In this document: positions 30,260-36,355 of the stretch, piece after piece
Layout: the number at the start of each line of letters is the position of its first letter
Numbering within the stretch: position 1 is the first letter of the stretch
Origin: Clostridium magnum DSM 2767
GTDB lineage: Bacteria > Bacillota > Clostridia > Clostridiales > Clostridiaceae
Direction: 5' to 3'
Assembly (NCBI RefSeq): GCF_001623875.1
Contig: NZ_LWAE01000007.1
Location: 186,001-250,000, forward strand
DNA length: 64,000 nt
Notes under the pieces: generated by a model
Told to the model about the DNA's origin: nothing
What the model saw: only the letters and a program-made list of their open reading frames with translations
Databases searched by the model: none
Position numbers and translations under genes: made by a program

Positions 30260-30670
30260 ATGGCAATCGCAGAAAAAAAATTCGAAAAATGCTCCTATAA
30301 GTTGGAGACAAAACCTAGTAAAAAAATAGTCTATGAAACAATAGAAGGCTTCTGGTCTGATAAAGAGTATTCTGACTATGTAAATTCGTACAAAACTATT
30401 ATGAAGCAAGATATAGCTAGAATGGGTAACTGGATTAAAGTCATTGACATGACAAATTATAAAACTTCTACAGTGGTAGACTTAATTACTGAACATCTTA
30501 AATGGTGTAAAGAGGTTGGATTGCAATACTTAGTATTTATTGCAGATCAAACTATAGTTAAAATGCAAATGAAGAGAAGTACCAAAGAAAAGAATGGTGA
30601 AATAGTTGCATCTGAATACTTTTCAACACAATCTGAAGCCGAAGAATTTATCAAATCTATAGGATACTAA
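30260..30670 (+). CDS. Conserved hypothetical protein, SpoIIAA/STAS-like fold possible
   Basis: The 136-residue cytoplasmic protein has alternating hydrophobic strands (KIVYETIEGFW, WIKVIDMTNYK, LQYLVFIADQT) and a C-terminal SEAEEFIKSIGY helix. This resembles the small STAS-like or SpoIIAA-like proteins often found in clostridia, where a 'D-x-S/T' loop is expected; here DMTNYKTS fills that place. I cannot name a function. AAAGGGGG precedes the ATG. It lies between buk and the GAF-TPP gene, inside the segment bounded by the duplicated buk terminator. Confidence 0.6.
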   Translation: MAIAEKKFEKCSYKLETKPSKKIVYETIEGFWSDKEYSDYVNSYKTIMKQDIARMGNWIKVIDMTNYKTSTVVDLITEHLKWCKEVGLQYLVFIADQTIVKMQMKRSTKEKNGEIVASEYFSTQSEAEEFIKSIGY

Positions 30671-30801
30671 TATATTATATTCTACAGAGCTTTTTACAAT
30701 TATACACTTTTTAAACACTAATTTGTATTGTAGTAGCTTTATTACATTGAAAAATATTTATGATGTATTTGATAAGAAAACATATACTTTTAGTATAAAA
30801 A

Positions 30802-30838
30802 GAATCCTCCACATGAGCGTAAGCAGGTGGAGGGTTCA
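30802..30838. repeat. Isolated strong hairpin, possibly a remnant IS200/IS605-type end
   Basis: AATCCTCCAC pairs with GTGGAGGGTT around the loop ATGAGCGTAAGCAG. Clostridial IS200/IS605 ends have similar hairpins followed by TTCA. There is no transposase next to it. The rest of 30671-30966 shows nothing I can support. Confidence 0.35.
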
Positions 30839-30966
30839 AAATTATGTACTATGATATTGTTAATTTTCTATTTATATTGACGAGATTGACCGGATGACAT
30901 AAGAAGAAACAGCAATAGAACTCTTGAGAATAAGTGTTATTAGATAATTTAGATTATTATAAAATT

Positions 30967-31013
30967 ACAAACATTGATTGATGAGGAGCTTACGCCCCCA
31001 TCAATCAATGTTT
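30967..31013 (-). terminator. Terminator of the GAF-TPP gene, overlapping its stop codon
   Basis: CAAACATTGATTGATG pairs with CATCAATCAATGTTTG across a loop containing GGCGTAAGCTCC. The minus-strand stop codon TGA (31007-31005) lies inside the stem, and the T-rich tail TAATTTTATAAT follows. Confidence 0.8.
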
Positions 31014-33074
31014 GCTTAATAATTCTAATCTCCCTAGTGGCATATCTGAAGTATCATCTATTATTAATTCAACTACAAGTGGTTTTTCAAATTTGTAATA
31101 TCTTAAAAACTCTAAATCATGTAAACTCTTAACTTGTACACATTCTATTCCTAATCCCTCAGTTATCTGATGAATATTTATATATTTACTCTTAAAACAC
31201 TCTGGATGTCTTCCATGAATTACATCATGGCCTATTCTTACATACTCAAGAGCCGAGTTATTTAAAACTATTGTTAAAATAGGTAAGTTATATCTAGTTA
31301 TTGTAGGCAACTCTCCCATGTAATTCATTAGAAATGAGCCGTCACCAACCAGAGTAACCACTGGTCTTTGTTTATCTATAAAGCTAGCACCTATTGCACC
31401 TATTGAAGAACCCATACATGCTCTGAGAGTGTTACAATAAAAATCACCTTTTTGGGGTACTCTTAAGAATTTATAAGAATAATGCATACTTGTACCTATA
31501 TCACTAATATATATCGTATTATCAGGTAGCAAGTCACCTAATTCTTCATAAACATCTCTTAAACATAATCCTTTTGTCTTTTTAGTTGGTTTATTTAAGT
31601 AAGGTTTTTCAAATGTTCTATCTTTTTGTTTAACATTTTCCGTTAGGTAATTTAATACAAATTTTAAATCTGAGATTATGCCAATGTCTGTATTATACCC
31701 TTTATTAAAGGCTATAGGATCATTGTCTATTTGTATTAATGTTCTATTCTCTGTTAGACGTTTATCAAAATTTAAAGTGGCCATAGCAGTTAATTGAGTA
31801 CCTAATGCTATTATTGTATCTATATTCTTATCATTTAGGACTATTTCATTAGCTATATCTGTGCCAACAAATCCAAAGTTTCCTAAACATAAACGATGTT
31901 CTTCATTAATTACTCCTTTGCCACCTGTTGTTGTAACTATTTTATAATCTAGTTTTTCAGCTAATGCTATTACTTCCTTTGCTAATCCTCTACAACCACC
32001 ACCGACTATTATTAAGCCATTTTTACTTTCATCAATAGTTAATACTGTCCTATCAAATTGAGATTCATCATTTGTAATACTTAGTATTGTAGCAACATCT
32101 AAGTCTTGTCCTGAGAATTCTTTCTTTAGAATATCTAAAGGTAATCCTATATGAACTGGTCCTTTTGGTGGGGTCATAGCAATTTCTATAGCCTTCTTTA
32201 ATTCTTTAAGAACATCACTTTCTCTTTTAATTACTTTGTTGTACTTTACAACGTTATCTAATATATTGTGTATTTCAAAGTTATGCATAGCTCCTAATCC
32301 TTCTTCAAAGGTATTAACATAGCCACTTAATACTAAAATAGGTGATTTAGACTCCTTAGCTTGAATTATACCATTCAAGGCATTAGGTACTCCTGCTGCT
32401 CCAGACATTAAACAAACTCCCAGTTTACCACTTAATTTAGCATAAGTTTCTGCCGCAAAACTAGCACAGCTTTCATTAGATACTCTTATAAACTCTATTT
32501 CTTTCATATCTAATAGAGTATCTAGCATAGGACTAAATGTTGAACATGGAATTCCATATATCTCTTTTACTCTATTTTTACCTAAATAGTTAGTTATAAC
32601 TTCTGCAACTTTAGCGTTAACTTTATCTTCATTAATTTCCTTGTTGAATTCTTTTATTAATTCATGACACTTTTCTTGAACATCTTTAGAGAATTCGTGA
32701 TTTTTGTAAATATCTGGAATGCAAATTAAACCATTTACAGTTATATTATCTTTATCATAAAGAGGCCATATTATTAAACTCTTTATCCCAAATAATTTGA
32801 ATGCAGGTGATGCTGCCGGATCAGTCGGAACATCATAAATATAAACTGTTTCACCTTTGACTATCCTTTTTAAAACAATATCAGTATCTATAGTTAGCCA
32901 ACTTCTGGCTTTAGCATGAGTAGCCTTCCATTGAGCATCTCCTAGCATATCACTTCCCATCATGTAGATTGGATATAAATGATTGTCCTTAAATTGGTGA
33001 TAATTTATATTTCCAACTCCACAAACCTCATATAATTTATCATATAATTTTTTTACTTTGTTAATACTTATCAT
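31005..33074 (-). CDS. GAF-domain-fused thiamine pyrophosphate enzyme (acetolactate synthase/POX-like)
   Basis: The 689-residue protein has an N-terminal domain of about 155 residues with GAF-like features (ARSWLTIDTDIVLKRIVKG, FGIKSLIIWPLYD, VNGLICIPD). A full TPP-enzyme module follows. Its PYR domain begins near 160 with the catalytic Glu in SNESCASFAAETYAKLSGK and GAAGVPNALNGI. A central domain has GGGCRGLAKE, and the PP domain has the TPP motif GDGSFLMNYMGELPT ending in VLNNS. Ordinary acetolactate synthase or pyruvate oxidase proteins are about 550-600 residues and lack the N-terminal domain. The fusion suggests ligand control of an oxoacid decarboxylation or carboligation. The substrate is unknown. 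A c-di-GMP-I riboswitch precedes it on the same strand. Confidence 0.82.
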   Translation of the reverse strand: MISINKVKKLYDKLYEVCGVGNINYHQFKDNHLYPIYMMGSDMLGDAQWKATHAKARSWLTIDTDIVLKRIVKGETVYIYDVPTDPAASPAFKLFGIKSLIIWPLYDKDNITVNGLICIPDIYKNHEFSKDVQEKCHELIKEFNKEINEDKVNAKVAEVITNYLGKNRVKEIYGIPCSTFSPMLDTLLDMKEIEFIRVSNESCASFAAETYAKLSGKLGVCLMSGAAGVPNALNGIIQAKESKSPILVLSGYVNTFEEGLGAMHNFEIHNILDNVVKYNKVIKRESDVLKELKKAIEIAMTPPKGPVHIGLPLDILKKEFSGQDLDVATILSITNDESQFDRTVLTIDESKNGLIIVGGGCRGLAKEVIALAEKLDYKIVTTTGGKGVINEEHRLCLGNFGFVGTDIANEIVLNDKNIDTIIALGTQLTAMATLNFDKRLTENRTLIQIDNDPIAFNKGYNTDIGIISDLKFVLNYLTENVKQKDRTFEKPYLNKPTKKTKGLCLRDVYEELGDLLPDNTIYISDIGTSMHYSYKFLRVPQKGDFYCNTLRACMGSSIGAIGASFIDKQRPVVTLVGDGSFLMNYMGELPTITRYNLPILTIVLNNSALEYVRIGHDVIHGRHPECFKSKYINIHQITEGLGIECVQVKSLHDLEFLRYYKFEKPLVVELIIDDTSDMPLGRLELLSKH

Positions 33075-33243
33075 AATTTAGCACCTGCTTTCTGAAAATT
33101 ATTTAAATGTTTTTTAAATGAATAACGGGTAAATATATCCATAGCAACTTAATTTAAGTCATAAGTTTTATTAATTTCTATCATACTGTGTAATATATGA
33201 TTCTTGTTTTTGGCAATGGGTCAAGCTTGGTTAAGAATAAAGT

Positions 33244-33275
33244 AAAAAAAACCAGAGCACAAAAAGCCTGGTATA
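33244..33275 (-). terminator. Riboswitch expression platform: intrinsic terminator
   Basis: On the minus strand CCAGGC pairs loosely with GCTCTGG, followed by eight T, directly downstream of the c-di-GMP aptamer. GGTTGC of the aptamer 3' side and the following bases may compete with it, giving transcriptional control. Confidence 0.75.
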
Positions 33276-33287
33276 ATCCTTTAATAG

Positions 33288-33370
33288 TGAGCAACCTGGC
33301 AGTCATAGAAATATACGATCTCCTTAGACCCATAGCTTTGCGTCCTTATCTTTTAATAAGTTTGCCAAAT
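33288..33370 (-). ncRNA. c-di-GMP-I (GEMM-I) riboswitch
   Basis: On the minus strand the aptamer reads TTGGCAAACTTATT, a tetraloop-like hairpin, AAGGACGCAAAGC, TATGGGTCTAAGG, a second arm and ATGACTGCCAGGTTGC. These are the conserved GEMM-I elements: GGACGCAAAGC, the GGGTCTAA segment and the tetraloop receptor CCAGGTTGC. A terminator follows at once. The only gene downstream on this strand is the GAF-TPP enzyme, whose ATG is about 170-210 bp away. Confidence 0.92.
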
Positions 33371-33422
33371 TATTAATTTTATTAAATCTAACAATATTGC
33401 ACCCAATTACTAGAACATGTAT

Positions 33423-33428
33423 ATTATA
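33423..33428 (-). promoter_or_regulatory. Probable -10 of the riboswitch transcript
   Basis: TATAAT on the minus strand lies about 50 bp before the aptamer. TTTGCT lies 17 bases upstream as a weak -35. No gene lies between 33371 and 33560; that stretch holds only this promoter. Confidence 0.5.
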
Positions 33429-33565
33429 CCAAAATATTAGGTCAAAGCAAAGGATTAGTTGTAAAACTTAAAATTAATATAAACTATTATGTAAAATATG
33501 ATCGCACTAGTGTAATGTACTAATTAGGGAATACTGAAAGTTTCAGAAAAGACAAAATCAGCTTG

Positions 33566-33628
33566 AAGTAAGTTATATTTAAGACGGTGAAAAAATAACC
33601 GTCTTTTTTTATATTTTTTAAATTTCGT
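33566..33628 (+). repeat. Direct repeat T, copy 2: copied buk end and terminator
   Basis: This 63-bp copy matches 29978-30038 except for two inserted bases. It begins with the last codon and stop of buk (AAGTAA) although no buk frame precedes it. It contains a working terminator (AAGACGGT 33581-33588 with ACCGTCTT 33598-33605 and T run). It ends directly at the palindrome in front of hcp. Confidence 0.92.
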
Positions 33629-33640
33629 AACGATTGTTAC
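33627..33640. promoter_or_regulatory. Crp/Fnr-family-like palindrome upstream of hcp
   Basis: GTAAC-GATT-GTTAC is a perfect 5-4-5 palindrome about 110 bp before hcp. The geometry fits a Crp/Fnr-family dimer such as HcpR. The half-site differs from the TGAT sites at fprA/ric, so a second regulator may be involved. Confidence 0.5.
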
Positions 33641-33751
33641 AGATTTAACCAGGCTATTTTAGTAATATATAACCATAGCAAAGAGCTAACAACAGAAAAT
33701 AATAAATGAATTATAAATATAAATTAAAGAAATGAAAGGTGGAATTATAAA

Positions 33752-35470
33752 ATGAGTATGTTTTGTTATCAATGTCAAGAAGCCGCAGGTGGCAAAGGTT
33801 GTACAGTTAAAGGTGTATGTGGAAAAACAGAAGACTTAGCAAAAGCACAGGACTTATTAATATATATAACAAAAGGAATTTCCGTATACAGTACAAAAGC
33901 TAGAGCGTTAGGAGTAATTAATAAAGAAGTAGATAAGTTCATAATGGAAAGCTTATTTGCAACAATAACTAATGCAAACTTTGATAGAAATGTATTTATG
34001 GAAAGAGTTAAAAAAGGATTACAACTAAGAGAAGAAGTTAAGAATCAATATGTAAATGCTGGTGGAAAACTTACTGAATCAAAAGAAAACACTTCATGGC
34101 TTAAGAAGATATTAGGCTTTGGAGGCATGAAGAAAGAAGAAGAATTAAAATTACCAGAAGCAGCTACTTGGTTTGCAAATAACGCTAATGATTTTAATGC
34201 AAAGGCAGCAACAGTTGGTGTACTTGCTACTGAAAATGAAGATGTAAGATCTTTAAGAGAGCTTATAATTTATGGATTAAAGGGACTAGCTGCCTATTTG
34301 AAACACTCAAATCATCTAAATTATAATGATGAGAAGATTCATGGATTTATGCAAAAGGCATTAGCAGCAACTCTTGATGACAGCCTAACAGCAGATGATT
34401 TAGTAGCTTTAGCACTTGAAGCTGGTAAGTTTGGAGTAGATGGTATGGCACTATTAGATAAGGCTAATACTGAAACTTATGGACATCCAGAGATAACAAA
34501 AGTAAATATAGGAGTTAGAAATAACCCTGGTATATTAATAAGCGGACATGACTTAAAGGATATGGAGTGGTTACTTGCACAGACTGAAGGCACTGGAGTA
34601 GACGTATATACTCATAGTGAAATGCTTCCAGCAAACTACTATCCAGCATTCAAGAAGTACAAACACTTTGCAGGAAACTACGGAAATGCATGGTGGAAGC
34701 AAACTGAAGAATTTGAAAGCTTCAATGGGCCAATACTAATGACTACAAATTGTGTAGTACCTCCTAAAGCTTCTTATAAAGATAGAATGTATACTACAGG
34801 TGTTACTGGAGTTCCAGGGGTTAAGCATATACCAGATGGTAAGAATGGTAAAGCTAAAGATTTCTCAGCTATAATTGCCCATGCTAAAAAGTGCAAGGCA
34901 CCAAAGGAAATTGAAAAGGGAGAAATAATCGGCGGATTTGCTCACAACCAAGTTCTAGCATTAGCTGATAAAGTTGTTGAAGCTGTAAAGAGCGGAGCTA
35001 TAAAGAGATTCTTCGTTATGGCAGGTTGTGATGGAAGAATGAAGAGCAGAAATTACTACACAGAATTTGCTGAAAAACTTCCAAAGGATGCAGTTATTCT
35101 TACTGCTGGATGCGCTAAATATAAATATAATAAGCTAAACTTAGGTGACATTGGAGGAATTCCAAGAGTATTAGATGCTGGACAATGTAATGACTCATAT
35201 TCACTAGTAGTAATAGCTTTAAAATTAAAAGAAGTATTCGGATTAGATGATGTAAATAAACTTCCTATATCATACAATATAGCTTGGTATGAGCAAAAAG
35301 CGGTTATAGTATTGCTTTCATTACTACATCTTGGAGTGAAAAATATTCACTTAGGGCCAACTCTACCAGCATTCTTATCCCCTAATGTAGCTAAGGTTTT
35401 AGTAGAGAATTTTGGAATTGGTGGAATAACAAACGTAGATGATGATATAAAGATGTTCATGGGTCAATAA
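33752..35470 (+). CDS. hcp: Hybrid-cluster protein Hcp (hydroxylamine/NO reductase)
   Basis: Hcp reduces hydroxylamine and NO under anaerobic conditions using a [4Fe-4S] or [4Fe-2S-2O] cluster pair. The 572-residue protein starts MSMFCYQCQEAAGGKGC with the N-terminal Cys cluster. The hybrid-cluster ligands follow: HDLKDMEWLL (His), THSEMLPANYYP (Glu), TTNCVVPP (Cys), FVMAGCDGRMKSRNYY and TAGCAKYKYNKL (Cys), and GQCNDSYSLV (Cys). Its length is normal. A clean AAAGGTGG site precedes the ATG. The gene fits with fprA and ric as an NO defence set, and has its own terminator at 35493-35532. Confidence 0.97.
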   Translation: MSMFCYQCQEAAGGKGCTVKGVCGKTEDLAKAQDLLIYITKGISVYSTKARALGVINKEVDKFIMESLFATITNANFDRNVFMERVKKGLQLREEVKNQYVNAGGKLTESKENTSWLKKILGFGGMKKEEELKLPEAATWFANNANDFNAKAATVGVLATENEDVRSLRELIIYGLKGLAAYLKHSNHLNYNDEKIHGFMQKALAATLDDSLTADDLVALALEAGKFGVDGMALLDKANTETYGHPEITKVNIGVRNNPGILISGHDLKDMEWLLAQTEGTGVDVYTHSEMLPANYYPAFKKYKHFAGNYGNAWWKQTEEFESFNGPILMTTNCVVPPKASYKDRMYTTGVTGVPGVKHIPDGKNGKAKDFSAIIAHAKKCKAPKEIEKGEIIGGFAHNQVLALADKVVEAVKSGAIKRFFVMAGCDGRMKSRNYYTEFAEKLPKDAVILTAGCAKYKYNKLNLGDIGGIPRVLDAGQCNDSYSLVVIALKLKEVFGLDDVNKLPISYNIAWYEQKAVIVLLSLLHLGVKNIHLGPTLPAFLSPNVAKVLVENFGIGGITNVDDDIKMFMGQ

Positions 35471-35492
35471 TTAATATAAAATTATGTGTTGT

Positions 35493-35532
35493 AAAGAGGC
35501 TTATATCTATTAATTTAGGTATAAGCTTCTTT
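35493..35532 (+). terminator. Terminator after hcp
   Basis: AAAGAGGCTTATATC pairs with GGTATAAGCTTCTTT, followed by ATATTT. Confidence 0.8.
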
Positions 35533-35620
35533 ATATTTAAATGAATAAGAGTAATTGTTTAGGGAAAAACTGTAATAGAACATATATTTATTAAAAAAAT
35601 AAAGTCGGAGGTGTATTACT

Positions 35621-36091
35621 GTGCAATTTAATTTATCACAAAAAGAAAGAATGTTATTAGAAGATCAAAAAAGTCATGAGCAGCTTTGTATAGACAAATA
35701 CACTAATTATGCAAGTCAAGCTAAAGATCCTCAATTAAAACAATTATTTACTAATCATGCATCAATTGAACAACAACATTTAAATAGTATAAACCAACTA
35801 TTAAGCGGTCAGATACCTCAAATGGGTCAGCAGCAAAATAGTAATCAAAATCAGCAACAAACTGTGAATAGCAATCAAAGTGCAGGTATGTGTGGAGCAA
35901 ATGATGCTGAATTATGCAAAGACCTATTAATGACAGAGAAATATGTTTCAGGCGCCTATAATACAACTATATTTGAGTGTAGAGATACTAATGTACGTGA
36001 TGTGCTAAATCACATACAAAAGGAAGAACAAAAACACGGAGAAGCAATATATAAATATATGGAAAGTAAAGGAATGTACAACGTTCAGTAG
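35621..36091 (+). CDS. CotF-like spore coat protein
   Basis: The 156-residue protein has two ferritin-like helical halves joined by a Gln/Asn-rich linker (about 68-88). The first half has LEDQKSHEQLCIDKYTNYA and HASIEQQHLNSIN. The second has CKDLLMTEKYVSGAYNT and HIQKEEQKHGEAIYKYM. This arrangement is that of the CotF-related coat proteins of clostridia. The start is GTG with GGAGGTG upstream. It stands alone, with a long hairpin behind it. A sporulation promoter was not identified. Confidence 0.85.
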   Translation: MQFNLSQKERMLLEDQKSHEQLCIDKYTNYASQAKDPQLKQLFTNHASIEQQHLNSINQLLSGQIPQMGQQQNSNQNQQQTVNSNQSAGMCGANDAELCKDLLMTEKYVSGAYNTTIFECRDTNVRDVLNHIQKEEQKHGEAIYKYMESKGMYNVQ

Positions 36092-36096
36092 TTTTA

Positions 36097-36159
36097 CATA
36101 AATAGTAAGCTTAAAGGGTAGAAGAATTTTTCTTCTACCCTTTAAGCTTACTATTTATG
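36097..36159. terminator. Very long perfect hairpin after the coat gene
   Basis: A stem of about 29 bp (CATAAATAGTAAGC... and ...GCTTACTATTTATG) encloses a five-base loop. There is no strong U tract, so it may act as a terminator or as a stabiliser of the 3' end. Confidence 0.65.
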
Positions 36160-36306
36160 AAATCCTATGTTGATAAATAAGATTAAAAGTTTACAGAACA
36201 ATATATTCATGGTATATTTTGTTTTGCAAATATTCTACATAAGATTGAAATATTAAAGTAACAATAACAAAATAAGCAGTATTCATTACAAACTAAAACA
36301 AGATAT

Positions 36307-36330
36307 GCCACTCTGTGGCATGATATTTGC
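36307..36330 (+). promoter_or_regulatory. Sigma-54 promoter 1 (activator gene)
   Basis: TGGCATGATATTTGC (36316-36330) has the -24 GG and -12 GC ten bases apart, as sigma-54 requires. GCCAC-TCT-GTGGC (36307-36319) is an inverted repeat covering the -24 box. The start codon lies only 26 bp after the -12 GC. The activator gene is thus probably sigma-54 dependent itself. Confidence 0.8.
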
Positions 36331-36355
36331 TAACATATTATAGTAGGTGAGGCTT

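Noticed and set aside
33566..33628. Considered as a remnant of a second buk gene
   Set aside because: Only the last codon, stop and terminator are copied; no buk coding sequence precedes it.
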